NCBI GenBank assembly: GCA_948470475.1 | Contig: OX419342.1 | Coordinates: 5,070,712 to 5,134,711, forward strand | Length of the DNA: 64,000 nucleotides | Source: Galaxea fascicularis | Taxonomy: Eukaryota; Cnidaria; Anthozoa; Scleractinia; Euphylliidae | Reading direction: 5' to 3' | In this document: piece by piece, positions 32,023 to 43,645 of the stretch | Position numbering within the stretch: the first letter of the stretch is position 1 | How the letters are laid out: every line of letters starts with the position of its first letter | Program-made: the position numbers and the translations under genes | Notes under the pieces: generated by a model | Seen by the model: only the letters and a program-made list of their open reading frames with translations | What the model was told of the DNA's origin: nothing | Database searches by the model: none

Positions 32023-33515
32023 TTACTGATCCTCATCCTCTTTGAATGGATCCTTTTTCTTTGTTCCTATGAGCTAAATTTTCAATAGAATATTGTGACC
32101 AATAGAAAAATGAATAAATGAATAAATAAACAAATTTTCAAAACATAAGCAAGAGTACTTCAAGGCTGTGCTCTAAGAAAAGTAGTTGGGTGCCCTAAAT
32201 CTCTAAACCTTTGAAATCCAGGGCACCAGCATATAATTAAGTTTGGTGCAAATACAAAAATCTCCTGGCTGCCCAAAGGAAAAGGTAAGTTACCAGGGTG
32301 ACCAGGCCCTGCTAGAGCACAGCCCTGTTAATGAATCATGATCACCCGTAAACTTCAACAAAATCTCTATTCTGTCATGTTAACAAATTACAATTTCATT
32401 AATTGACTGATGGAAGCATGCAAAAAGAAAAAAAAAAGAAAAAGAAAGAAAGTTTAGTAGTTTATGCAAACCTTACATGCCATCTCACTACTGATTTGAG
32501 GTACTCCTCCAGTTTCATAACAACTGGTCCTTTTTCAAAAAGTTCTTCCTGTGTAACTGCAAAAGAATCACAGACCTTTCTCAACATTTCAGCTACAAGG
32601 GGGTTAAAATCAGAGAGTGAGAAGATATAGTTTTGGGGTTAATTGATAGCCAGTGTCTTTTGGGCTGATCAATAAACGTTAACCTTAACTCTATTAAGCC
32701 CTCTGAAGGCTTATAAATTTCATGGCTCATTAATATGGCCTTATAAGACAGAAGGGCTTAATAGCAAGGAGGGGGGGGGGGGGGGGACCTTGTTTATGTT
32801 TCAAATCTTAAAAGCATGGTTTACATCTTAAAATAGTTTTTGTACCAAACTCAAACAACAAAAAGGTTTCCACACAGCCCCATACATTATTTATACATGG
32901 ATCACTGTCATACTAACCCTGTTCCAAAAACAAAATTAGTTTGATATATATTAATTATTAATATATGGACTGTGCAGAAATCTTGCCTGAACAAGTGCAG
33001 TGATACTTAATGGAATAGATAATTAAATAAAAATATTTGCAATGGTTTTAAAACATGCAGGCTATGCCTTGTTTAAAATAGTCCACTTTACAGTTGTGAG
33101 TTGAGTGACCTGGCCTTAATGAGTAGAAGTGAGGCTTGAGATGACATAAAAATGTTTTAACACACTATTTAGCATAAGAACAACATGATTTACATGAGGA
33201 AAGCATTGAGGTCTGTAACAAAACAAGGTCACCCCAACCTCGTTTTCATTTATTGGCCAGGTTACTTTGCATACAATAATAATATTATTATTGTAACATA
33301 GGCGATTCTGAAAATGAGTAAAGCTAGATTTCAATAACGATAATGTCCATTTTATTATGTCTTGCTTTACAAAAGCCGTCGTCACATGTAAATGAAGTGG
33401 CTTGGTATTCTAGAATCGCTCTGAAAAATCATGATTCATACTCACGTTGGACCCTGTCTCCTTTAAAATGCTTATATACCAGGATCATCTGAGCAGAAAA
33501 CATCAATCCCATCAT
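32023..33515 (-). CDS. Possible small single-pass membrane protein, 3 exons (tentative)
   Basis: Not recognised. Proposed exons on the minus strand: 33515-33446, 32556-32477 and 32058-32023 (stop 32025-32023), 61 residues. The first exon encodes a hydrophobic helix (MMGLMFSAQMILVY) followed by KHFKGD; the second a charged helix (EELFEKGP, KLEEYLK); the third a short acidic end (DPFKEDEDQ). Exons 1 and 2 join in phase 1 with good GT/AG sites. The third acceptor is weak. A longer start (ATG at 33591, MTERKSLWLRW) would lead into the same helix only if the T run at 33540-33543 had three Ts and not four. This could be a polymorphism, an assembly error or irrelevant. Size and layout suggest a mitochondrial or endomembrane microprotein; this is inference. 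Confidence 0.35.
32761..32786. repeat. G-run
   Basis: Run of more than 15 G in non-coding sequence. Confidence 0.8.
33095..33290. mobile_element. MITE family 'TTCAGTGACC', copy 2 (diverged)
   Basis: GAGTGACCTGGCC at the left and GGCCAGGTTAC at the right are inverted. AACAACATGATTTACATGAG is nearly the reverse complement of the interior of the copy at 25748-25902. Confidence 0.5.
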
Positions 33516-33591
33516 GCCATAAAGAAGGCGGTTGTTGTGTTTGTTTGCAAATAGACGCCACCGCAACCAAAGACTCTTTCTCTCTGTCATT

Positions 33592-33828
33592 TTGGATTTT
33601 GTCCGGTTCGTCCGCCATTAATTTTTGTCAAGAGAACGCTGGCCACAAAAAAGGCAGGTATTAGAGCCCAGTCCCTACACAACACAACATCACGGATCAT
33701 GAGATTTGGTCAAGGATTCGCCTAAACTGCTTGTTGCTTGTGTTATTCTAAAGTTGTAAATCTTCTCTTATCGTAGAGCGGAGCAGCCTTCAGCGAGGCA
33801 TTTTCAGGTTAGCGTAACTGCGTAAAGA
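33592..33828. promoter_or_regulatory. Short divergent promoter between small membrane protein and SelL
   Basis: Start regions of the minus-strand small gene and of SelL are about 240-310 bases apart and divergent. No core element was recognised. Confidence 0.35.
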
Positions 33829-36800
33829 ATGTCGGAAACGGAAACGAACCAGGAACCGAAGAAAAAGCGACCCAAACAAATTCAAAATGAGAAGGACGGT
33901 GACAAAAGCCCCCAGGTTAGAATAAAGACAATTTTTTGTAAGTCTTAAATTAGTGGTTAGCTAAGGTGTATGTCATTACATTGAAAACACAGCGACTCGC
34001 TGGGTCCAAGGCAGGGTGGGGGAGACGGCTGATTCAAGATCGAGGGGTGATACCTGTGCCCAGTGAGTGTTTGGTTGGGGGCGTCATTGGCCATGTCCAT
34101 GCAGCTAAAGGAAGGATTTCCACACAGCGCATACATCAATAGGCCATTTCCGAGTTCATGTCTGTCTCCTCTTCAAAGCGAGTCTAAGTGCGAAGTTTTT
34201 GTTCTGAAAATTAGTTTTCATTCATATGTAAAGTAGAACTAATTACCATCACAAAAACTTCGCACTTAGACTCGCTTTGAAGAGGAGGCAGACATGAACT
34301 CGGAAATGGCCTATTATTTCTGCACCACTGTGAGACATAATATACCAAGCCTCTTACACAGACAGGGCCATAGGCCGGAGCCTGGGGCCAGAGTTTGTTG
34401 TTGTCTTGTCCATGAACTAAGTCATTCAGATTTGCTTTCTGTTTGGTCAGGCAGAGGTTAAGATCCACCAAAAGTCTTAAAATTTAAGCCATTGAATAGA
34501 CCTTTCCACGGTTTATGATGTGTTCGCCTGGGGGGGCAAACACGGCTTAAGTTACAGTAGATGTATGGGAGTTTGCCCGACTTTGGAAAGACTTAAACAA
34601 GCAGTTCAGAGTCGGCCAAAATCCCATACACTTACTGTAATGTTACAGTAAATGTAATATTAAATGTACTGTAATATTATTAGAAGTCCAGGATGTTTTA
34701 ATCCTGGACTTCTAAGGCTAATTAATATTGGGTCCAAGCATTTTCATTAAATGCATCTACTTGGTAACATTATTTTTTTAGAGAACCATGGAACACTTGC
34801 TGCAAGAAATAGAAAAGTTGCAAAAGATGTTGAGCAGCATTTTGGCTGAAGCCCAAGAAAATGCTACACATTCTATTGAGAACTTTGTTGCAGATCATGT
34901 GCGTAAAATGGGGGCAGCGATAGGTCATTATTTTGCAACATTTCAAGCTCTGAATGTCATGTCAAGGAAGGAGATGGAAGAGGAAATAAGAAAGATGTAC
35001 AATCATCAAAGCATTCGGGAAGCAGAAGAGGAACTTCATGCAGCTGAAGAAGAATGGAATTCTTTCTTGGAAGAAATAGATGCTAAGATTGACCCTTCAC
35101 CAGATGTCACAAATGGAGCAGAGCTTTTTATTGGATCAAAGGGCCCTCTTGAACTCAAATTAACTGATGTTTCCACAGGAAGGTGTGTTAAATGCATAGA
35201 TAGCATTATTGGGATCTACACTCATGTTACAGCTTGATGTATGTGAAAGTTTTTGTTTTTTGTGTGATTATTAACTTGAAGTGCTTCATTCATATGGCTT
35301 CTAATTCGGTTAAAGTGCAACCAGGGCTGTCACTAATTTTTTAAGTAGGTGCTGGGATATACAAAAAATGGCCAGGGATTTGAGTTGTTTTAGTGAAGTC
35401 AACATACTGGTTTTATGTCAAAGTAGCTGGGGATATACCTCAAAATACAAGGAGAAAATTCCTGGTCCCAGGTTATCCTAATGAGTGAAATGTGCTAACT
35501 CATTGCTTTCTGTGTTTGATTTGGAACTATGTCATCAGTAAAGGCACAACAGGTATCTAAGGAAAGTCAAAATGTGGTGAACAAGTACATTGAAGTGATG
35601 ACTACCATCATCATCATCATCATCATCATCATCGTCATCATCATCATTATCATCATCAGCAGCACATATAAACTTTCTACACCGCATACTTCAATGGAAG
35701 CAAAAAGCCAACATTCTTGTAACTGTTGTTTTCTGTAATCAACTAAGTCCTTCAGGGAACACTTGATTGTTGACCAGTTAAGGAGGCTTGAAAGTGAACT
35801 ACCAAGTGAACTCTATTTTTTTATATATTAACATTTTGTTGTTGTTGATAATGCTATTAGGTATGTCACTGTACAAGATCTCATAACCTCGACCTCCACA
35901 GTCCTTATTCTGCTGCGGCATTTTGCCTGACTGCCGTGACGTGACCATGTAGCCCAAGTTCAGCAGCGCAGAGCAGAATTTGAGGCTCAGAATGGACAAG
36001 TCATAGTTGTAAGCTTTGGAAATGTGGTAAGGAAAATTAGTCATCAGAGAGAATCAAACTTTCGCTCTGTTGAAAGCCTAACGCTCGAAACGTCAAGTTT
36101 TTGAATCAGTTTACGGTGGCCAATTTACATTATCAACTTTGTTGATATAACCCAAATTTTCTCAAGGACGCAGCTCTTCATCTTCCCTAGAAACTAACCC
36201 AGTATATTCACTTGAAAAAAACCACCAAGGACAGGTGGTATTTTCATTTCACCTTGAAATGATCAGCCATGATATGGATGGAGCGTACTGGACCTAGCTA
36301 TCTGATTAGTTTACCGAACGGGCATAAAGCCCGCTGCTTTGGTTGGTTCAGGTAACGCGTTGCACAAACAGGCTATTTTCTCCACAGGGAAACCTATCTA
36401 CCTGTGTGAGAACGCGCGCCTGACGTAACGATATGGAGATAGATTGGTCTGCCTGTGATTTCGCTCTTCCATACTAGATTTTGTGGAAAACTGTGCTGTT
36501 CTTTTAAACTAGTGGCGGATTACTTTGTAAGCAAATCGCGAACGCTCTTGGGAAGACTTCTTCATGGTCTAATAAAAATTGCTGGAAACCTAAGGGTGCT
36601 TACCATTTACACGGAAAACCCGGAAATTCTGGTTGGAAATTCAAATGGTACATACCATTCCGTTTTGAACGTTTTAGAAATTATGGGCCATCGGCTTAAT
36701 CAATGCATTTTTCTGCTGTTTTTAAGCTTTCCAATTGATACTTGTACATATTGTGATTTATCCATTTTGCGTTTAGACAAGCTGCATCATTAAATATTTA

Positions 36801-37379
36801 CACCTAAAATTCCACCCGGATGGATCGTGTAAATGGTAAGCGCCCCTTGTTACTCTTTCGCAGGGTTTCGTTAGTTTCGTTAAGGAATAGGCGGGTATTA
36901 GATTCTTTTTCTGAGGCGGCCACTCCTGAGATTTCTTTGCTTTGCCCCTTTTTTTAAAACACCTTATCAGCAAAGGTGGGTACTGTGTTAATAACAACCC
37001 TGCTTTCCTCGTTCAAAATTTCCAGGATGGAGCAAAGAAATGGCACCAAGACACCAGATGTGAGTTCCGAATGTTGGTCGACCCTGAGCGTCGACTTTAC
37101 AATGCCTTCCGCCTCAAACGATCAGTGGCGAAAGTTTGGAGCATCTCCGCTCTTGTTTATTACGCCGAACAGAAGCGCGCTGGGCGCAAACTTGTAGCGA
37201 TGTTCGAGGAAGATGACCCCACTCAGATGGGAGGAGATTTTGTGTTAGACGAGCAGGGAAAATTAGCGCTTGTCCATCGGAGCAAGGTATCAACTGATAG
37301 GCCGGCCGTGGAGGAACTCTTAGAATGCGTCAGGGGACTCAACGAAATGAAAAGAAAAACCTGTACGAGTAGAATTTAG
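33829..37379 (+). CDS. selL: Selenoprotein L (UxxU peroxiredoxin-like), 4 exons, two in-frame TGA
   Basis: Exons 33829-33915, 34782-35182, 35861-36026 and 37026-37379 (stop TAG 37377-37379) join in phases 0, 2 and 0, giving 335 residues. In exon 3 the frame crosses TGA at 35928-35930 and 35937-35939, giving LRHFA-U-LP-U-RDH with Sec186 and Sec189. Downstream, QVIVVSFG joins DGAKKWHQ, and exon 4 continues MLVDPERRLYNAF, KVWS, QMGGDFVLDE and VHRSKVSTDRP, the pattern of AhpC/TSA-like (PRXL2/SelL) thioredoxin folds. SelL is known from fish and aquatic invertebrates as a thiol/selenol redox protein with a diselenide-forming UxxU. A SECIS at 37676-37764 in the 3' UTR supports Sec decoding. Residues 1-29 are Lys-rich (PKKKRPK); about 30-145 are a charged helical extension with no clear homology. 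The redox domain begins near ELKLTDVSTGR. A standard predictor would truncate it or skip exon 3. Confidence 0.92.
34140..34313. mobile_element. Palindromic MITE 'TAGGCC' type, copy A
   Basis: Runs from TAGGCCATTTCCGAG to CTCGGAAATGGCCTA with arms of about 70 bases nearly perfectly inverted. The centre is asymmetrical. The same element in the opposite orientation is at 46773-46946. It sits in intron 1 of SelL. Confidence 0.8.
35604..35660. repeat. ATC trinucleotide microsatellite
   Basis: ATC repeated about 18 times with a few substitutions, in intron 2 of SelL. Confidence 0.9.
35928..35939 (+). other. Two selenocysteine TGA codons (UxxU)
   Basis: TGA CTG CCG TGA in the SelL frame inside exon 3. 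Both sit where related peroxiredoxin-like proteins have the CxxC redox pair, and coding similarity continues on both sides, so they are recoded and not nonsense codons. Confidence 0.9.
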
Positions 37380-37675
37380 GTTGATCATACAGCCACAAAG
37401 AGTGAAACCCATGGGGTTCGAAAATGCAGAGGCTTTCCATACTCACAGGTTGAGTCTAATTAAAATTATTGAATGTATGCTATAATCGCAGCGAAAAGAA
37501 GCTTTCAGTTTACTACAGTAATCCTTCATCGGAAAAACGTCTTATCTATCACTCACACATAATAAGTTTATGCTATGTTTCGTTTTTATGAGTTTTTGTT
37601 CACAAAACAGGGTTTCTCGCTGTACCAACAGCCAGTTAGTGTAAAAATGGCGGTGCTAACGTTCTCAACATATCC

Positions 37676-37764
37676 AGCTCATGGACGTAGCGGAACAAAA
37701 TGACGGCTCTGACTGAAACCAAAGATAAGGTCACTGCTTGAAGAGAAAGCTATAAACATGAGCT
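37676..37764 (+). promoter_or_regulatory. SECIS element of selenoprotein L
   Basis: About 300 bases after the SelL stop. Helix I: AGCTCATG (37676-37683) with CATGAGCT (37757-37764), plus TAGC/GCTA. The SECIS core quartet strands are ATGA at 37700-37703 and TGA at 37739-37741. Helix II pairs GGCTCTGACT with GGTCACTGCT, allowing GU and a small mismatch. An AAA at 37716-37718 lies 12 bases after ATGA at the apical loop, as in eukaryotic SECIS. This element recruits SBP2 and the Sec elongation factor. Confidence 0.88.
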
Positions 37765-37913
37765 TCGTGATATGTTTGGGACAAAGCCTTTGTTTCTGTC
37801 ACGAGTTTCTGTACTTTAATTTGTCCTTCTCCAAGTAGGATCGTTTCCACTAGGACAATCACATGCAATCTTAAAAACGTGGTCATAAAAATAGGCGCGT
37901 GCCGCGCATGCTC

Positions 37914-37920
37914 AATAAAA
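37914..37920 (+). terminator. Candidate polyadenylation signal for SelL
   Basis: AATAAA follows the SECIS by about 150 bases in CTCAATAAAAAAAG. Confidence 0.45.
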
Positions 37921-40900
37921 AAAGAAAGATTTGTTTTTTTGTGTGTGGTTGTGTAGTATGGGTAATGTGACAGTTAACAAATTTGCACCCGTGGACAGAT
38001 GTGATGAGTGGTTGAATACAATAGAAAAGTCCAAACAGTCAGCTCTAAAGTTGGTCGCAATCGCTTATTGGAGGTGGTCACTTTCGAGACGTTACAATGA
38101 AAAGTTTGGGATTTTAGACAAGTGGTCGCTTTGTCGCTTACGGAGGTTATCCGGTCGTTTCGATCCAAGTCAAAGTCGGTTCGTTCCTCAACAGAAATAC
38201 TCTTAAAACGAACTATAGAACTTCCCTTAAGCAGAGTAACGCCAGTAGATCTCTCTCCACAAAGTATACTTATTAGGTACGGAACTTGACAGTCACAGTG
38301 TGTGATTATGTTAATTTAAGTTCACGTGCGGGCAATTAATATCTATAGACTATACGAATCAAAAAAACGACCGTAACCCTTATACAAAGTGGTCTGAAAG
38401 AGAGGTTCGAATGTCAGTCTTTCTTCCTCTCAAACTACTGGAAAAAAGTATTGTTACTTTAATCTACAGCTGTCTAGAGTTCGTCATCTAAAGGAAAACA
38501 TCTTGGAAGGGGCCTTTTTTAAAAATAAGAACACGGGTAGCCAATTAGAAGCCGTCTTTTTTTGTCACTTGGCTTTTATATATGCAATTAAGCAACTGCA
38601 TTTGAGCTTGTCCTTCAAACCCACGACTATAAAAGCCATTTTCAGCGGACAAACACCTTCAGTGGCCAAGAAATCGTGACGAACAATACGAAAATAATCC
38701 GTCGCAGTGACACAGGTATACCCTACTGACGAAAACTGAAAAACCGATCATATTTCGGGTCGTGGTTTCTGCTTTCTGTAAGTTTCATTTCAGCATGATC
38801 ATTTTTTACTAAAATTTCAGAGCCGCGAACGTTTTAAATTTACTCTAGTTTATCGGCCAAGGACTGTCATGCTCCATTTGCCCTCTCATAATTGAACATA
38901 TTCACAAGTTCTCACTTAAAATCAGAGCGAAAATGTTGTTTTGCGGTGTGCCGAGACAGTCAGTGCCTTATTTAAAGCTTTGTTGGAACAAAATTGGCAG
39001 CTCACAAGTTGGCAAAATAAACAGGATCTCATTTTCTAAGACATTTTTACGATTAAATATTCAGCTACAGGGAAGCATTGAAAACACTTAAGACACACAC
39101 TGAAACTGTAAACGGACCTCTTCTTTCAATTTTCTAAGTGTTGTGCTCGTCTCGTTATTTCGGATAAAACGTTTCATTTTTCCGAGTGATGGAAATAGTT
39201 CCGATAAGAGTTCGGTGTACGTAACGACAGCATTTGGAAGTATTAATTAATCTGGGTCTGTGCAGGTGTTACATGACTGCCGGAGTCATCCGATGAACAC
39301 TTCCTAAACGAAAATTTATCATGGGTAACAAGAACCACTAATTCTGGTTATAAAAGTAACGTTATCATTTCGTAATCCACAAAACCAATACAAAAATTCG
39401 CAATAAATGAAGTTTTGTTATATTCAAATGGCCGGTGTAGACGGAAAAGTGTGACCTAAATAAAATGTTATTCCACCTCATGGCTCTCCAGAGATACATG
39501 CAGTAAACCTTGTGAGGTGTCATGCATCCAAAATATACATGCCCCTTTTTCGTTTGTATAATTTATGGAGATATCAGAGTGGGGGCAACATCTGGGGAAG
39601 GGATGCATAAATTAACATGCACATTTAAAAACTTGTTAACTAATATACTCGCAGGTGTTTCGTTTTAACTAGTTGCATCGATAAAGTTGGCCCTATTCAT
39701 AGCCCCACGCTATGGCCAACACGCTGATGTTACTGGTGAGTTAGGTTGGCATTATAGACAAGCTATTTGTTTTAGAGAAAAGGGAAACACAACACTTCAT
39801 GGTTTATTCCTGATATACGCATCGAAATATCTGCGCTCTTAATATGATGTTCACTCCTCAAATACCTCCCTTTTTTGCATTCGTTTAATAAATTTTGCGT
39901 TGGCACTTGTATAAAAATAATATAATAAATGCAACAACAACAACAACATTTTTTTCGTGCCTATAAATTATATAGTGTTACCATAAGTACAGGAAAGAAA
40001 AAAACTACAAAGGAGAAGAGCATGCGCACAGCCTCTTAGAAAAAGCTAAGCTAATCGAACTAAGTGGACAGCAGCAAGGCATAAAATGAAGGTGAAGAGT
40101 CACAATTTCGAATAATTTGTAGAAACTTAAAAAAAGTTTGAACCACGTAGTAAAGCCCCATAAATGACTATACAGGGAATGTCTACTCGCTAGCTTTCAT
40201 TGGAGCGCGCACTTTTTGACATTAAACCCACATACTTAGTTAGGATGTTTAACAGCACCACACGTAAGTTCTGTTCCGCAGAACGTATCATCTCATCTCC
40301 CTTCTTAGCTGTCTACTTTGAAAGAAGAGGGTGGAGAATATACATGCTGATCCATACACTTTCTATGGTGATGGCGAGAGTTTGTTAAACAATCAAGACC
40401 TTTGCCACTTGTTGATCAATTCCTGTTTTCTCACGACCTCTATGTTTGATTGCACAGTGTTACTAGACTGGTAGCAATTAAACATTGGTCTTAAGGTCAT
40501 TCCCCAGAAATAGAAGTTGCAATAGATTTTACTTGAAACTTTGCTGGGTGGTTGTCAACGTCAAAAACATCAAAGAAATACAATAAAAAGAGAGAATCGT
40601 CATGACCGTTTTTATGCTTTGACGCTTTAGTTTCGGCTTCCTTTGATAAATTGTTAGCAAAGTTTGAGTAGATAACTGAAAGTGGTCTGAGACTCTATAA
40701 TTTACAAAAACGGGACAGAAGCAATGGGATATGGTTTTATTTTGTCAAAAGCACATCATGGTCAAGTTTAACCTCTCAAAGATGCGAAAAAATGAACTAA
40801 TGAAAGATTTATTTGGTCATGTTTTTTGCGTCTGTGCTTTACCATTGAAGTTTCAATAGTGTCGTCGTGAAGGAGATCGTCTGTGAATAATGAAAAACTG

Positions 40901-41999
40901 GGAAATAAAAAATTCTTCAAATCTGGATATGTCATGGAGAACTGCATTTTCTTTCAATATGAGAAATAAAAAAGCATAGGTCCCCACACTCGTTTGGGAG
41001 AAAATAGCCATTTACCTGTTTCTAAAAGACCAGTCCTTCAGAACAACTGCAGCGTTTTCAACATGCACGCGCTCGTGCGCGCGCTGCTGACGCAAGAAAT
41101 TATGCGCAGTGAGGATGCCCAATCAGTATGCGTAGTCAGTATGCGATAAGCTTACTTCATGCATATACTGCGAATTGCATTCAAATCCTTTTCAGTACTC
41201 AGTATGATCCAGTCCAAACTGTCTTTGGCCACAGGATGATTGTGGAATAAAATTTGCTTTAATTAAGAACAAATAGCCTTGAAATACAAACACATGAAGC
41301 TAATATTCCAGTAGTTCGAGTATTTAATTTCCACTCTTGCACTTACATAAAACAGTCTAGGCAATGGGATGACAGAATGTTTACATTTTTTTGTAGGTGT
41401 CCACGAATGTTCTACTTACATTTGCATCTTTTACTTACGTCTTTCACAAATGTCGCCTGTGATATATTGTTCATTAAGTTACCTGCCCTTCTTTAATGAT
41501 CCTGGTTTAAGGATCAATATTTGATTAATTATTACCGTGGCAAGCTGTGAAAGGACCATGTAGTAAAGCAGTGATCGGTATTGTGAAGGAGTGAAGGAGT
41601 GATGAATAATGTAAGCGTAACATAGTAGCTAAGACTGATGTCATTAATACTAGCGACTTCAGAAAGATTACGCGTTTTGCTTTATTCTGGTAGGTGTGAC
41701 ATGTTAATAATCAAACTTTAAGTTCTTTTTCAACCGGAAGACATTATGGATCATTATGTGCAGTTAGTAAGGAGGACCTAGCAAGTGTAATCCAAGCTCG
41801 AGTTTATGTTTCTCACAAGTATGGTTGTAGTGTTACAAAAAGACATGCGCAGATGCAATAATTAGATCTTTAAAGTTATGCATATATTAGATAGCACGTG
41901 TTAGCATTCATTCAGTATTAATCAGCTGGAATTTGCTATAGACTTGATTACCATTATAGCTGGTATTATTTACTTCCGATTCCGATTACTTGAAACAAA
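37921..41999. other. Intergenic, no gene seen
   Basis: AT-rich sequence without an exon I can support. The ORF at 37931-38206 reads like repeat-derived sequence, with no domain. A short CAA run is near 39930. Confidence 0.5.
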
Positions 42000-42151
42000 T
42001 AGGCCGTATTCGTATTCTCGGTATTGAACTGGATCTAGCATGAAGTTGAGGCTCTTGCGGGGGAATCTTTTCATATGTAAATGTATTCCCCCGCAAGAGC
42101 CTCCACTTCATGCTGGATCCAGTTCAATACCGAGAATACGAATATGGCCTA
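42000..42151. mobile_element. Palindromic MITE 'TAGGCC' type, element B
   Basis: Runs from TAGGCCGTATTCGTATTC to GAATACGAATATGGCCTA. Arms of about 65 bases are almost perfect around a spacer of about 18 bases (CTTTTCATATGTAAATGT). Confidence 0.8.
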
Positions 42152-42249
42152 TTGACTATAGCATATGTATAGACTTATTACAGCTACTTTTTAAACTAAA
42201 TTATCTATATTGGTATATCAAAGTTGTTTTCAAATGATTACTAGTGATT

Positions 42250-42830
42250 ACAACTGAACTGACCCATTATTAGTATTAGCATCAGCATTAGCGTCAGTGT
42301 TGCTGTTATTAATGCTACAACTTTACTAAGAACTGTTAGCGTCAGCATTATCACTGGGATTGGCATTAGCCGATTGGTATTGGTATTGGCATTGGCACTG
42401 GCATTAGCATTAGCATCGGCATTAGCGTTAGCATTGGCATTCTCATTAGCATTAGTATTAGCATAAGCATCAGCATTAGCATAAACCAGCATTGACTTAA
42501 GTATTGGGTTAAGCCTTAGCATAAGCATTAGTATGATTTGAGACAGAAACTTACAGTGAATCACATTAGCATTAGCATTAGTATTAGTATACGCATCAGC
42601 ATTAGCATAAACCAGCATTCACTTGAGTATTGGGTTAAGCCTTAGCATAAGCATTAGTATGATTTGAGACATAAACTTACAGTGAATCACATTAGCATTA
42701 GCATTAGTATTAGCATACGCATCAGCATTAGCATAAACCAGCATTCACTTGAGTATTGGGTTAAGCCTTAGCATAAGCATTAGTATGATTTGAGACATAA
42801 ACTTACAGTGTATCCCACCTCTGCGCAGGT
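42250..42830. repeat. ATTAGC minisatellite with a 126-base higher-order unit
   Basis: Degenerate hexamer array of GCATTA/GTATTA units. From about 42474 it turns into a 126-base repeat seen nearly three times: ATAAACCAGCAT recurs at 42481, 42607 and 42733, each followed by GGGTTAAGCCTTAGC. Its long ORFs are repeat artefacts. Confidence 0.85.
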
Positions 42831-43379
42831 ATTAGTATTAGGGCAGTTCCTTACTATTGAAAAGCGACTGAAGTAGCAGGTGCTTCATCGTAAGGCCTTA
42901 GGCTGTGTTAGCATTGGTATGAGTATTTAGTAAGTGCGTGGTATTTCTATTAGTATTATTATTAGCTTTGCTATTGGTATTGATACCAGCATTAATTAGA
43001 ATTAGCATTAGAAAAAGTTGTAGTTGCATAAGGTTGACACTATTGTCATTAGCATCAGCCTTAGCCTTAACATTTTTCGCAGCTTTAGCGTTAGCACTGG
43101 TGTTAGCGTTAGTATTAACTTAGGTATATGCTTAGGGTAGTTGCATGTTTTAGCATTTGCGTCAATGACTATTAGTCAACACTTAGCAAAAATACCTTTC
43201 TCTCCCCTTTAAAGCATTACAAGTACTGAAAACTAGATTAACTGTCAACATTAAATTTGATAGCCCGAAATAAAAGCCAACAAAATGTTAGTTTAAGAGT
43301 ATCAGTATGTAAATATAAAAATCGTATTAACATCACATGATTTGATCATTAATGGAAGTGTTAATACAGAAGTGCAACA

Positions 43380-43620
43380 ATAGCATTAGCATTAAAATTG
43401 GCAATGGCATCAGTATCAGCATTAGAATAATCATTAGTGTTTGCATTGACAATAGCATTGACATTGCAACACGACACTGGTATTAACATTTTTATTGATA
43501 TTTCTAAACGAATAAGAGTATATGTATTAGTATTAACGTATCAACACGTGCATCAACATTAGTATGAACATTAGCATTAGCATCAGCATAAGTATTGATG
43601 TTGCTTTCATTAAGCATTAT
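43380..43620. repeat. ATTAGC-type degenerate minisatellite, block 2
   Basis: AGCATTAGCATTA, GGCATCAGTATCAGC and similar hexamer variants continue from the first block after a gap of unrelated sequence. Confidence 0.75.
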
Positions 43621-43645
43621 CATTATCTTTAGTACTTGCAGTGCG

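Noticed and set aside
35928..35939. SelL as a pseudogene because of two stop codons
   Set aside because: Both TGA fall exactly on the redox CxxC positions, all splice sites are intact and a SECIS is present.
37400..37460. Earlier SECIS candidate around AGTGAAACCC
   Set aside because: The flanking arms do not pair; the hairpin at 37676-37764 has all SECIS features.
37931..38206. 91-codon ORF after SelL
   Set aside because: No domain, no splice context, and phrases like GTGGTCGCTTTGTCGC look like a dispersed repeat.
42241..42618. 125-codon Asn/Ala-rich ORF (NANANA)
   Set aside because: It is a translation of the ATTAGC minisatellite.
42470..42820. CRISPR-like regular repeats
   Set aside because: The 126-base unit is contiguous without unique spacers, in a eukaryotic context; it is a tandem repeat.
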